Source: an uncultured Oscillibacter sp. (GTDB lineage Bacteria > Bacillota > Clostridia > Oscillospirales > Oscillospiraceae). Taken from it: DNA of 64,000 nucleotides. The stretch is from the NCBI GenBank assembly GCA_910583695.1, contig CAJTZL010000001.1, positions 1 to 64,000 of the forward strand, given 5' to 3'. Of this stretch, positions 16,147 through 24,955 are shown piece after piece (the first letter of the stretch is position 1; each line of letters starts with the position of its first letter). The notes under the pieces are model-generated. The model worked only from the letters and a program-made list of their open reading frames with translations, was not told the DNA's origin and did not search any database. Made by a program: the position numbers and the translations under genes.

Positions 16147-17124
16147 TCACAGGGAATAGCGATCCACTTTGTAGTTGTCCATGTGTTCCTGAATCCACGC
16201 AATGGTCTCTTTTAAACCAGCTTCAATCGGCGTCTGCGGCTTGAATCCAGTAAGAGAATAAAGCAGCTCACTGCTTCCCAGGAGGCGTTCCACCTCGCTG
16301 GCCGTGGGACGCAGACGCTGCTCCTGGCAAACGATCTCCGCACTTGGCCGAATCATCTGAATCAGCTTCTGCGCCAACTCTCCAATGGAAATCTCCTGCC
16401 CAGTGGCGATATTGACCTCCCGGCCAATCGCCTCTTTGCACTTGCTGAGCTCCACAAAGCCCCTGGCGGTGTCTTTGCAGAAAACAAAGTCCCGCGTCGG
16501 CGTCAAACTCCCCAGCTTGATTTCGTCATAGCCGGCAAGCAGCTGAGAAATAATGGTTGGAATCACGGCCCGGGCCGATTGACGGGGACCATAGGTATTG
16601 AAGGGACGCACAATCGTCAGCGGAACTCCAAAGCTGCGGTAATAAGACTCCGCCAGACGGTCCGCCCCAATTTTTGTGGCGGAATAGGGCGACTGTCCCT
16701 GAAACGGGTGCTTTTCGTCAATGGGGACGTATTTTGCCGTACCATAAACTTCCGATGTGGAGGTCACAAGCAGACGCTTCGTGTCCAGTTCCCGGGCGGC
16801 ATTCAGCACATTCAGCGTCCCTTTGATATTCGTATCTACATAGGCATCCGGCGCATGGTAGCTGTATGGAATCGCAATCAGCGCGGCCAAGTGAAACACA
16901 CAGTCTGCACCCTTCATCGCCTTACGCACAAACACAGGGTCACGCACATCTCCCATTACCACATCCAGCGCTTCGCGCTTTTCTTTGGGAAGCGTATCCA
17001 GCCAACCCCAACTGCCGAATGAATTATACAACACAAACGCCCGTACATCGCACCCCAATTCCAGCAGTAATTCCGTCAGATGACTGCCGATGAATCCATC
17101 TGCCCCAGTTACCAACGCCTTCAC
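16147..17124 (-). CDS. legB: NAD-dependent sugar-nucleotide 4,6-dehydratase, LegB type
   Basis: A 325-aa extended SDR: ALVTGADGFIGSHLTELLLELG at the N-terminus, the LegB-like NSFGSWGWLDTLP, TSTSEVYGTAKYVPIDE with the catalytic triad region, YSATKIGADRLAESYYRSFGVP (YxxxK), and RPFNTYGPRQSARAVIPTIISQ. In the GDP route LegB dehydrates GDP-GlcNAc to the 4-keto-6-deoxy sugar that LegC aminates. The ptmE-like and legC genes follow upstream on the same strand. It begins 4 bases into the end of the radical SAM gene. The nucleotide specificity (GDP versus UDP or CDP) cannot be read from sequence. Confidence 0.87.
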   Translation of the reverse strand: MKALVTGADGFIGSHLTELLLELGCDVRAFVLYNSFGSWGWLDTLPKEKREALDVVMGDVRDPVFVRKAMKGADCVFHLAALIAIPYSYHAPDAYVDTNIKGTLNVLNAARELDTKRLLVTSTSEVYGTAKYVPIDEKHPFQGQSPYSATKIGADRLAESYYRSFGVPLTIVRPFNTYGPRQSARAVIPTIISQLLAGYDEIKLGSLTPTRDFVFCKDTARGFVELSKCKEAIGREVNIATGQEISIGELAQKLIQMIRPSAEIVCQEQRLRPTASEVERLLGSSELLYSLTGFKPQTPIEAGLKETIAWIQEHMDNYKVDRYSL

Positions 17125-18117
17125 GTTGCAGCTCCCTTCATAATTTTTTGCATCAGAATCTCCGGCTCTTCAATCCGGTCCGGTGGCTTTCGCATGCACG
17201 CCGCGCAGAAGGGAATCGGCTTCCGAGCCAACATTGCGCATTGAAATTCCCGATGCCGCTTTCCGTTCCAAATCTCGGACAGATGCTCTCGATTCACGTC
17301 GCCGTACTCCGTGGCAAACTTCCAATCCGAGCAGCAGGCCCCTACGATTCCGTTGGAATGGATGCACATATCCGTAAATGGCATGGAGCAGATTTCCCTC
17401 CGTTCCCCTGCCTGATAGCACCGGTCCGCAAGCCCGCCGGAGGGCATTTTCATCTCCTCAAATTCGCTCCAAATCGGCTCAATTTCCTCCACATAATAAA
17501 AATTCGTAATAGGAGAAAAAATCTCTGAAAAGCGCTTCTTATCTTCTTCCGTTTTCAAAGCGGCGGAAACAATCTTGGCACTCACCTTACTTGTCCCCCC
17601 CCCCCCGCACAGATATGCGATAGAACGTCTCTATATTGCGGACAATTTCCGAAAAATCGATCTTCACGCCGCAGAGCTCCTGGTATCCCTCCGTGGATAT
17701 TGCCTCAACGGACACGCGAACCAAGTCGACGCCAGCCTCGATCAGCGCCCAGCTCTTTTCCTCAGTCAGAAGAGACGCGTTCGTCGTAATCCGCACCTCG
17801 CGGCAGCAATGATTCTCCTTCAGCACTCTCACCATATCCGCGATACGCGGATTCAAAAGCGGCTCTCCGAAGCCATAAAGGTTGATGACACTGACCTGTC
17901 CCTCAAACGCGTCCAAATCCGCCGCAATCTTTTCGAAGAGCTCCCAACTCATAACCGCGTGCCGCTCCGCCGCCCGTTCCCCAGAAATGTTGCAGGGGCA
18001 GAAGTTGCATTTGAAGTTGCACGCCCCGCAGGGATCAAGATAAATCACAAACGGCGCCCTGCGGGGGACCACTTCCTCCAGCCTTGTCCGGACCTGTTTC
18101 GCTTCCTGTTTTGACAT
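17121..18117 (-). CDS. Radical SAM/SPASM protein split by a poly-G tract (phase-variable, OFF in this sequence)
   Basis: Two minus-strand frames are halves of one gene. The first (18117 to 17587, 176 aa) has leader RTRLEEVVPRRAPFVIYL, the CNFKCNFC iron-sulfur site, YGFGEPLLNPRI and VSVEAISTEGYQELCGV, and then runs into 12 consecutive G (coding strand) and stops. The second (17585 to 17121) carries the SPASM half: CSMPFTDMCIHSNGIVGACCSDW, GDVNREHLSEIWNGKRH and CAACMRKP. With 11 or 14 G the frames fuse (11 G gives 331 aa), the size of the paralogue at 12422. The tract falls in a loop between strands (VR-GGG-TSKVSAKIV). The reaction and substrate are unknown. The 3' end overlaps legB by 4 bases. 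Confidence 0.88.
17595..17606. repeat. Homopolymer C12 (G12 on the coding strand), contingency tract
   Basis: Twelve C in a row on the plus strand, by far the longest G/C run in the window, placed inside a radical SAM reading frame. Runs of this kind are hotspots for slipped-strand changes of one base. Confidence 0.97.
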
Positions 18118-18156
18118 ATAGCCTCCTTCTAAACTTGGCTGGTCCGACCGGTGTGC

Positions 18157-19206
18157 TCAAAGCCCCAGCTCTTTCATCATGTTCCGCATCTCATTCAGCT
18201 GCCCCATATCCAGCCAGCTCTTCTCCGTAATGGGATAACCCCCTACCCGGAGTCCCCGTTCCGCCAGCCGCTTGGCCACGTCCGGCATGTCGATGCGCTC
18301 TCCGTCCTCCAGACAGCCTATGACCTCCGGCTCCGCCAGATAGATTCCCGTATTCACCAGGAAATCATATTCCGGTTTCTCCTGAATCGTTTTGACCGTG
18401 CCCTCCTGGTCCAGCTCCACAACTCCATAGGGAATCCCCACCCGTTTCGCCGCCAGAATAAAGGTCAGTGCATTTTTGTGACTCTTATGGTATTCATACA
18501 TGCAGGTATAGTCCGCATCCAGCAGGCAGTCGCAGTTGGAGAGGAAGAAGGTCCTGTTCACTCTGCCTTTCAGGAGGGAGAGCCCGCCTCCGGTCCCCAG
18601 AAATGCATCTTCGTCCACGTAATGGATGCGGTAAGGAAGCTCCGCCTCGTTGTAATATGCCTTGATCATGTTCCGCTTGTGGTTCAGAATCAGATAGACG
18701 TCTTGGACTCCATAGCGGCCAAAGCGGCCGATGATATGGTCCATGATGGGCGCCTCCCCAATAGGAATCAAGGGCTTTGGCAGAATACGGGTGTAGGGGT
18801 ACAGCCGCGTGCCCTTTCCCCCGGCCATAATGACCAAAGGAACCTCCTCCGGCAAAACATGGCACGTCTTTTCCCCCTCCAGCTCGTCCCGGAAAAAAAT
18901 CGACACCACTTCCCGCCGCTCATTGACAATCGGAACCGCCACCATCAGGCTCTCCCGCATACGCTTCAGAGCCATCTCCTCCTGAAACAGGGAAAACACC
19001 ACAGGAGCCGGATTCATGGCCTCGGAGACCGGCTTTTGCATGTCCCCGTCCCGCAGGATATAGCGCCTCATATCGCCGTCCGTGAAACAGCCGCTGAGGC
19101 TGCCGTCCCGCAGGCAGAAGACAATCTTTTTCTTCCCCTCGTCAATGCGTCTTACCGCCTCGGCAACTGAAATGTCCTCCTGAATCAGGTATTTGCTGAC
19201 GTCCAT
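18157..19206 (-). CDS. ptmE: CBS-domain nucleotidyltransferase, PtmE-like (GDP-glucosamine branch)
   Basis: 349 residues. A CBS pair fills residues 1-118 (LIQEDISVAEAVRRIDEG, GCFTDGDMRRYI, VPIVNERREVVSIF). An NTP-transferase domain follows: VIMAGGKGTRLYPYTRILPKPLIPIGEAPIMDHII-like with the signature GGKGTRLYP, then LSNCDCLLDADY as the metal-binding DCD. This CBS-plus-nucleotidyltransferase layout is that of PtmE, which makes GDP-glucosamine for legionaminic acid in Campylobacter. It stands between legC and the phase-variable radical SAM gene. A role for another sugar-1-phosphate is possible. Confidence 0.85.
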   Translation of the reverse strand: MDVSKYLIQEDISVAEAVRRIDEGKKKIVFCLRDGSLSGCFTDGDMRRYILRDGDMQKPVSEAMNPAPVVFSLFQEEMALKRMRESLMVAVPIVNERREVVSIFFRDELEGEKTCHVLPEEVPLVIMAGGKGTRLYPYTRILPKPLIPIGEAPIMDHIIGRFGRYGVQDVYLILNHKRNMIKAYYNEAELPYRIHYVDEDAFLGTGGGLSLLKGRVNRTFFLSNCDCLLDADYTCMYEYHKSHKNALTFILAAKRVGIPYGVVELDQEGTVKTIQEKPEYDFLVNTGIYLAEPEVIGCLEDGERIDMPDVAKRLAERGLRVGGYPITEKSWLDMGQLNEMRNMMKELGL

Positions 19207-19224
19207 GCTGTCCTCTCCTTGCGT

Positions 19225-20412
19225 CTAAATGCCCGGACGGTCCTGCACTTCAAAGTTCAACAGCGCCTCGCAGACACGGTCTATCTGCTCCTCCGTCAAA
19301 TTTGTGCCGCAGGGAATGTTCACCACCCGGTCATAGAATTGCAGCGCGTTTCCGCAGTCCATTGCCCGGTACTTCCGGAAGGGCGTCTGCATATGGTTCA
19401 GCTTCCAGATGGGCCGGGCCTGAATTTGGCGGCTGTTCAGATATTGAAGCAGCCGGTCCCGCCTTTCTCCGTCCGCCTCCCGGAGAGCAAAGGAGTAAAA
19501 CCAGTGATTGCCTTTCTCTCCACTTCCAAAGGGCAGCAGCTCCCCGCAGCCGCAGTCTGCCAGCCTCTCCCGATAACGGGCGTAATTCCGCCGCTTGATC
19601 TCCAAAAAGCCGTCCAGCTCCTCCAGCTGCGCAAGGCCAAGCGCCGCCTGCAGGTTGGTCATGCGGTAATTATAGCCCCACTCCTCATGGACAAAGTACA
19701 TCCCATCGTCCTTGGCCTGCTGGGAGAGATAGCGGATGTGGCTTACCGCCGCCTCGTCATTGGACACCACCATTCCGCCGCCTCCGGTGGTGATGATTTT
19801 ATTGCCATTGAAGGACAAAACCCCCGCGTGTCCTACCGTACCAGTGGGACGGCCCGCATACCTTCCCTGGTTGAAAACGCCGCCCAGGGATTCGGTGGCG
19901 TCCTCAATCACAATCAGATGAAACCGCTCCGCCAGGTCCATCAGCCGGTCCATATCGCAGAAGTCTCCAAAAACATGGACGGGAATCATCGCCTTTACCG
20001 TCTTCCCGGAGGCAGTCTCCACGGTCCTTCCGCCCTCCAGACGGCAGTCGCGCTCCAGATATTCCTCCACCTGATCCACGCAGATGCACATGTGCTCGTC
20101 ACAGTCGAAGAACACCGGCTCCGCAGACTGGTACAGCACGGCGTTTACCGTGGCAATAAAGGTCAGCGTGGGAACCAGCACCAGATCTCCCGCCGAGACG
20201 CCAAAATGCCGCAGGCAAAGATGCAGGCCCGCCGTGCCGGACTGGCAGGCGCAGGCCTGACGGACAGACAGTCTGTCCGCCATCCTTTCCTCAAATCGCC
20301 CGATGAACGCTCCAGCGGTGGAGACCCACTCCGTCTCGACAGCCTCATTAACGTACTTTTTCTCGTTTCCCTGGAAATTGGGGGTGGAAAGTAAAATCGC
20401 TTCTCCTGGCAT
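19225..20412 (-). CDS. legC: LegC-family PLP aminotransferase
   Basis: A 395-aa DegT/DnrJ/EryC1 aminotransferase that opens with LSTPNFQGNEKKYVNEAVETEWVS-type sequence, the hallmark of the LegC subgroup, including STAGAFIGRFE. The PLP lysine is in LSFNGNKIITTGGGG. VPTLTFIATVNAVLY, IPVHVFGDFCDM and EDATESLGG fit the cofactor pocket. It transfers an amino group from glutamate to the C4 ketone made by LegB. It sits immediately upstream of the ptmE-like gene (18 bases), giving a coherent ptmE-legB-legC segment of the GDP-legionaminate route. Confidence 0.92.
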   Translation of the reverse strand: MPGEAILLSTPNFQGNEKKYVNEAVETEWVSTAGAFIGRFEERMADRLSVRQACACQSGTAGLHLCLRHFGVSAGDLVLVPTLTFIATVNAVLYQSAEPVFFDCDEHMCICVDQVEEYLERDCRLEGGRTVETASGKTVKAMIPVHVFGDFCDMDRLMDLAERFHLIVIEDATESLGGVFNQGRYAGRPTGTVGHAGVLSFNGNKIITTGGGGMVVSNDEAAVSHIRYLSQQAKDDGMYFVHEEWGYNYRMTNLQAALGLAQLEELDGFLEIKRRNYARYRERLADCGCGELLPFGSGEKGNHWFYSFALREADGERRDRLLQYLNSRQIQARPIWKLNHMQTPFRKYRAMDCGNALQFYDRVVNIPCGTNLTEEQIDRVCEALLNFEVQDRPGI

Positions 20413-20424
20413 AAATTTCCCTCC

Positions 20425-21594
20425 TCAATTAAAGAACAACACTTGATTGTTCAGCCCCAGCTCCTCTATCGTGCGTTGAATCTCTTGTCCAAATTTCATG
20501 GCGCAAACCAAAACTGCGGCCTCCGGATAGTCTCTGATTATCGCCGGACTCTGGACCTTTATGCCATTGATGGATGTCCCAACTTTCAAATAATTTCCAT
20601 CTACGAATGTTAAAATATTACATTTTGCCAAGTCTGTAGCAACTAACAGCTGCATAACCATAGAGCCGGTTCCCCATATGACCAACGGCGTCTGTTTTGC
20701 GCAGAGGTCCGCTATGATTTGCTCATTTTTCCGCTGATGATCCTCCTGCTGGACCAGATACCGCTCAATCGCCCCTTTTGTCCTTGTATCCTTTTTCATT
20801 GCGTCAGGCGCTTGCTTGTCTATTTCTGCACACTTTTGAACTGCAAATATTCTTAAAAACTCACTGCTTGCAGGAACTGTGTCTTTTATCTCAACAAGAT
20901 CAGAAAGCATCAGACGGCTCCCTTGAAACAAATTCAAAAGAGAGTCTTCCGAAAAATAGTTGATATGCTCTTGATTAAATTGATTTGGAATCGAAAACTG
21001 GACTGTATAGCACATGGAATAATCCGGAACGGAGAGAATGAAATATCCGCCGTCTTTCAAATATGTAAAAACCTGCTCAATAGCTTCCCGAGGCTCAAGC
21101 AAATGCTCTAAAACTGCCGTCATGACCACGGCATCAAAGCTGTTTTCCAAACGGCTGACACAATCATATATCGTTCCCTGCGCGCACTCAATTCCATAAT
21201 TTTCCAAATTCCTTACACTATCCTCAGAAGGGTCCAAGCCAAACAGGTTTTGATATCCCAGCTCACGCAAATTCCGCAGCAACATTCCATTTCCGAAACC
21301 AATATCCAAAATACAGCTTTTCAGTTCCAAATTTGTTTTTATAAATTCAAGAACAGGCGTTTGGGAAATGATAGCCTCCTGGCTTTCCTCCTTGCCACTG
21401 TAACTGTTATACAGCGTATAGTAAGCGTCATAATCCTCTTTTTTCGCCGAGGTATCTGCATAGCAAAATCCACATTCGGTACAGGAAACGATGTCATACT
21501 GCTCAGGAAGTATGATGCCTTCCGGCAGTGTCATATAAATTCTCTTGATTGCTTCGCCTTTTCTGCCGCCGCATACAGGGCAGTTTCGCATCAT
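20425..21594 (-). CDS. SAM-dependent methyltransferase with zinc-ribbon N-terminus and Rossmann-like C-terminus
   Basis: 389 residues in three parts: an N-terminal CPVCGGRK...CTECGFCYAD zinc ribbon, a class I methyltransferase core with LDIGFGNGMLLRNLRELG and VVMTAVLEHLLEP, and a C-terminal region with LVIWGTGSMVMQLL, FVDGN and INGIKVQSPAII. This order resembles the deoxysugar C-methyltransferase family (TylC3-like: zinc site, methyltransferase, C-terminal domain). A sugar C-methyltransferase or a glycan O-methyltransferase is likely. The base composition is visibly more A+T-rich than that of its neighbours, a possible sign of separate acquisition. GAGGAGC precedes the ATG. Confidence 0.82.
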   Translation of the reverse strand: MMRNCPVCGGRKGEAIKRIYMTLPEGIILPEQYDIVSCTECGFCYADTSAKKEDYDAYYTLYNSYSGKEESQEAIISQTPVLEFIKTNLELKSCILDIGFGNGMLLRNLRELGYQNLFGLDPSEDSVRNLENYGIECAQGTIYDCVSRLENSFDAVVMTAVLEHLLEPREAIEQVFTYLKDGGYFILSVPDYSMCYTVQFSIPNQFNQEHINYFSEDSLLNLFQGSRLMLSDLVEIKDTVPASSEFLRIFAVQKCAEIDKQAPDAMKKDTRTKGAIERYLVQQEDHQRKNEQIIADLCAKQTPLVIWGTGSMVMQLLVATDLAKCNILTFVDGNYLKVGTSINGIKVQSPAIIRDYPEAAVLVCAMKFGQEIQRTIEELGLNNQVLFFN

Positions 21595-21666
21595 GATATG
21601 CTCCTCCTCTTCATACTTCCCGTCCTTCTCGCTTTTCCAGCAGAAAAAGCAGGGTCATAACCTGTT

Positions 21667-23007
21667 TCATTTATTATGGACAAACCGCCGTATCTCCTCC
21701 GCCATACAGCGGAGCTTCTCCACCGTCATGCCTGGATAGACGCCAATCCAGAAGGTACGCTCCATAACGGCATCCGTATTCCGGAGCTCGCCGGCCACGC
21801 GATAGCCCTCCTCAGATTCCCGCATCCCGTCAAAGCAGGGCTGGCGGAGCATGTTTCCAGCAAACAGGTTCCGGGTTTGGATATTATGCTCCTCCAAATG
21901 ATGAACCAGCTCCTCCCGCCGAAAGGGCGCATTCTCTTTTATAGTAAGCAAAAATCCAAACCAGCTGGCGCGGCTGTCCGGCGCTTCCTCCGGCAGGATG
22001 AATACATCGGACAGGCCGTCCAGGGCGCTGTGTAGATACCGCCAGTTTTCCCGGCGGGCCCGGATGAACCCATCCAGCTTCTTCAGCTGCGCGCAGCCTA
22101 CCGCGGCCTGCATGTCTGTGGCCTTCAAATTGTAACCCAGGTGGGAATACACATATTTGTGGTCATAGCCCTCCGGGAGCTCCCCGAAGCGGCCCTTGAA
22201 GCGGCAGCCGCAGGTGTCGTCCCGTCCCGGCGGGCACCAGCAGTCCCGTCCCCAGTCCCGCAGGGAGTTCACAATCCGGTGGAGCAGCGGGTCGCTGGTA
22301 TATACTGCGCCGCCCTCCCCCATGGTGATATGGTGCGGCGGGTAAAAGCTGGAGGTTCCGAGGTGCCCTACGCTGCCGGTCTTCCGCCAGCGGCCGTCCA
22401 CCAGACACTCGGTCCCCAGGGCGTCGCAGTTGTCCTCCACCAGCCAGAGTCCATGCTCGTCGCAAAAGCGGCGCACCTCCGCCAGCGGGAAGGGATTCCC
22501 CAAGGTATGGGCCAGCATCACCGCCTTGGTCTTGGGAGAGAGGGCCTGCTCCAGGGCGTTCAGGCTCACGTTGTACTGCGGAAGCTCAATGTCCACAAAC
22601 ACCGGCACCGCGCCGCACTGAATAATGGGTGCGATGGTGGTGGGGAAGCCCGCGGCGGCGGTAATGACCTCGTCTCCCTTCCCCACCCGGCGCTCCCCCA
22701 GCAGCGGGGAGGTCAGCGCCGTGAACGCCAGGAGATTCGCAGAAGAGCCGGAATTGACCAGGGAACAGCAGGAAACCCCTAAGTACTCCGCCAGCTCCTT
22801 TTCAAACCGCTGGGTAAAGCGCCCCGCCGTAAGCCAGAAGTCCAGTGAGGCGTCCACCAGAGTCCGCAGCTCCTCCTGATCAAAAACCCGCCCGGCGTAG
22901 GAAATCCGGTCTCCGGGCTGGAAGGGCTTTGTCCGGTCAAACTGAGTCTGATAGTATTCTTCTGTGAGAGATAAAATCTCATCCTTAACTGTTTGGGGGT
23001 CTCTCAT
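21667..23007 (-). CDS. rfbH: CDP-4-keto-6-deoxy-D-glucose 3-dehydrase (RfbH/AscC, E1)
   Basis: This 446-aa DegT-family enzyme starts with EILSLTEEYYQTQF and has ISYAGRVFDQEEL, VNSGSSANLLAFTAL, GDEVITAAAGFPTTIAPI and, where aminotransferases carry the PLP lysine, SFYPPHHITMGEGG. The His in place of Lys marks the RfbH (E1) dehydrases, which use PMP with an iron-sulfur cluster to remove the C3 hydroxyl of CDP-4-keto-6-deoxyglucose. Cys-rich C-terminal half (CWCPPGRDDTCGCRF) fits cluster binding. It commits sugar to 3,6-dideoxyhexoses. rfbF is two genes upstream; no CDP-glucose 4,6-dehydratase or E3 reductase is obvious. ATG 23007 is preferred over GTG 23010 because of TGAGG. Confidence 0.92.
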   Translation of the reverse strand: MRDPQTVKDEILSLTEEYYQTQFDRTKPFQPGDRISYAGRVFDQEELRTLVDASLDFWLTAGRFTQRFEKELAEYLGVSCCSLVNSGSSANLLAFTALTSPLLGERRVGKGDEVITAAAGFPTTIAPIIQCGAVPVFVDIELPQYNVSLNALEQALSPKTKAVMLAHTLGNPFPLAEVRRFCDEHGLWLVEDNCDALGTECLVDGRWRKTGSVGHLGTSSFYPPHHITMGEGGAVYTSDPLLHRIVNSLRDWGRDCWCPPGRDDTCGCRFKGRFGELPEGYDHKYVYSHLGYNLKATDMQAAVGCAQLKKLDGFIRARRENWRYLHSALDGLSDVFILPEEAPDSRASWFGFLLTIKENAPFRREELVHHLEEHNIQTRNLFAGNMLRQPCFDGMRESEEGYRVAGELRNTDAVMERTFWIGVYPGMTVEKLRCMAEEIRRFVHNK

Positions 23008-23015
23008 CACAAGCC

Positions 23016-24152
23016 TCAGCCTTTCTGTTTAAAATGGGATTCCCGTGTTTCATTCTGCCAGTCAGGAGAAAACTCTTTCCCGATTTGGAGGAAAGACTCT
23101 TGGCGATTCCAGTTAGCAAACGAGGATTGATAACAATTTGCGCAATGAGCGGTCATCCCTGGGCCATTGACTGCCGTTCGATGGCGCTGATATTCTTCAG
23201 AGTTCCACATAGCCCAGAAATCGGGGTATTTGGTAATATGAAATAACTTTTGCGCAGTCGACATACAGGGGCGGATATACCCGTCGGAGCCCAGGAAAAA
23301 GTCTCGCCATCCCGCGTAGCAGATTTTATGGGGTTGGCTTCCCGCCGGGTCTTCTCCTGGCAAATACGGCAATTTCAGGGCAACGCCCAGCCTTTCCGCC
23401 TCTTCCTGCGCCTTGGCAAAGACATCCCGCACATGGTCCATGTCATAAAACAAAACCTGCTCCTTCATGACGGTGTCAAACGCCGTTAAAAAAACCGCCT
23501 TGACTTCATCAACACCTATATCGCTTGCCAGACGAACCATAGCGGGGAGCTGATGAAGGTTTTGCTTCATCGCCGTAAAGACAAAATTGTTATAGGGATA
23601 GTCTATCCCCTGTTCTGACTTGCGGCGGTTGATTTTTTCCAGGGAACACACAATCCGGTTGAAATCTGAGCCCCTCCGGATACGTTCATTTGTTGCAGAA
23701 TCCGCCCCATCCAGGCTCACTGCCACAATATCCACGTGATACTCAAAAATAGCAGACGTAAGTTGTTCCAAGCGCATCCCATTGGTGCAGAAATATTTCC
23801 GTAGTCCTTTTTCCTTGGCCCAGCTCAGAAAATGAACGAAATCGGGATGAACTGTTGGTTCTCCCCAGCCCATCAGGGTCACTTCCTCCACCAGGTCCGC
23901 CACCGGCTCAAAATAATCCAGCCACTCCGTCCGAAACTGCGTAGGCTGAAAGTCCGCCGCATTACGTCCGCACATCACGCAGTTCAAATTGCAGCGATTT
24001 GTCATCTCAAATACCAGGCGGCGCGGCGCGGCATGCAGAACAATCGCCTGCGCCAAGGCTTCTTCCTGATTGAGTCGGCTGTTTTCTTTACGCCTTGGCG
24101 TCAGTTCGCCGGTTTGGCGCAGGTCCAGCGTTTTTGCCCGCAAAATTTCCAT
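23016..24152 (-). CDS. Radical SAM/SPASM-domain protein
   Basis: 378 aa from ATG 24152, chosen because GAAGGAG lies 8 bases upstream; a longer frame would overlap rfbF without a ribosome site. The radical SAM site is TNRCNLNCVMCGRNAADF (CxxxCxxC), followed by VTLMGWGEPTVHPDF, FCTNGMRL and VSLDGADSATNERIRRGSDF. The C-terminal SPASM region has CYAGWRDFFLGSDGYIRPCM and CANCYQSS, binding an auxiliary cluster. It lies between rfbF and rfbH in the deoxysugar segment. Substrate unknown; a peptide (flagellin) or sugar modification is possible. Confidence 0.87.
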   Translation of the reverse strand: MEILRAKTLDLRQTGELTPRRKENSRLNQEEALAQAIVLHAAPRRLVFEMTNRCNLNCVMCGRNAADFQPTQFRTEWLDYFEPVADLVEEVTLMGWGEPTVHPDFVHFLSWAKEKGLRKYFCTNGMRLEQLTSAIFEYHVDIVAVSLDGADSATNERIRRGSDFNRIVCSLEKINRRKSEQGIDYPYNNFVFTAMKQNLHQLPAMVRLASDIGVDEVKAVFLTAFDTVMKEQVLFYDMDHVRDVFAKAQEEAERLGVALKLPYLPGEDPAGSQPHKICYAGWRDFFLGSDGYIRPCMSTAQKLFHITKYPDFWAMWNSEEYQRHRTAVNGPGMTAHCANCYQSSFANWNRQESFLQIGKEFSPDWQNETRESHFKQKG

Positions 24153-24166
24153 AGGTTCTCCTTCCC

Positions 24167-24946
24167 TCACCAGCGCTTCCATTCGGCTTTGCCGTCTTGC
24201 CACAACGCCTCCAGCCGGCCTCGGTCCCGCTGTGTGTCCATGCACTGCCAGAAACCTGGGTGTTTATAAACACCAAGTTTTCCCGCCCTTGCCAAGCTCT
24301 CCAAGGGCTCCCGCTCCAGAATGCAGCGCCCATCCTCGCTGAGATACTCAAAGACACCTGAATCCATCACCATAAAGCCACCGTTGATCCAGCCGCCGTC
24401 CTCCCGGGCCTTCTCCCGGAAACCGGAGATGGTGGTCCCTGTCTCGTCCAGGTCCAGCACGCCGAACCGGCCCCCCGGCTGAACGCCTGTCAAAGTTACT
24501 GTTTTGCCGGACGCCCGGTGCTGTTTCAGCAAGGCGTTCAGGTCCACGTCGCTGACCCCGTCTCCATAAGTCAGCATAAAAGGCTCATCCTCTATATATT
24601 TCTGCACGCGCTTGATCCGCGCGCCGGTCTGGGTGTTCAGCCCCGTATCCACCAAAGTCACCCGCCAGGGCTCTGCCACATTGGCGTGGACTGTCATCCG
24701 GTTTTCCGCTGCGAAATCAAAGGTCACGTCGGAGCGGTGGAGATAGTAATCGGCGAAATACTCCTTGATGACGTGTCCCTTGTAGCCGCAGCAGATGACG
24801 AAATCGTGAAAGCCGAAGCTGGAGTAGTATTTCATAATATGCCATAGAATGGGCTGCCCGCCGATTTCAATCATGGGCTTGGGCTTCAGGTGGCTCTCCT
24901 CGCTGATGCGGGTGCCAAAGCCGCCGGCCAAAATCACAACTTTCAT
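24167..24946 (-). CDS. rfbF: Glucose-1-phosphate cytidylyltransferase
   Basis: A 259-aa sugar nucleotidyltransferase that makes CDP-glucose, the entry to 3,6-dideoxyhexoses. Diagnostic sequences are VVILAGGFGTRISEESHLKPKPMIEIGG, HIMKYYSSFGFHDFVICCGYKGHVIKEYF, MLTYGDGVSDVDLN, WINGGFMVMDSGVFEYL and HPGFWQCMDTQRD. These match RfbF/DdhA essentially throughout. It is co-directional with rfbH two genes downstream. Confidence 0.96.
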   Translation of the reverse strand: MKVVILAGGFGTRISEESHLKPKPMIEIGGQPILWHIMKYYSSFGFHDFVICCGYKGHVIKEYFADYYLHRSDVTFDFAAENRMTVHANVAEPWRVTLVDTGLNTQTGARIKRVQKYIEDEPFMLTYGDGVSDVDLNALLKQHRASGKTVTLTGVQPGGRFGVLDLDETGTTISGFREKAREDGGWINGGFMVMDSGVFEYLSEDGRCILEREPLESLARAGKLGVYKHPGFWQCMDTQRDRGRLEALWQDGKAEWKRW

Positions 24947-24955
24947 ATCAACAGT

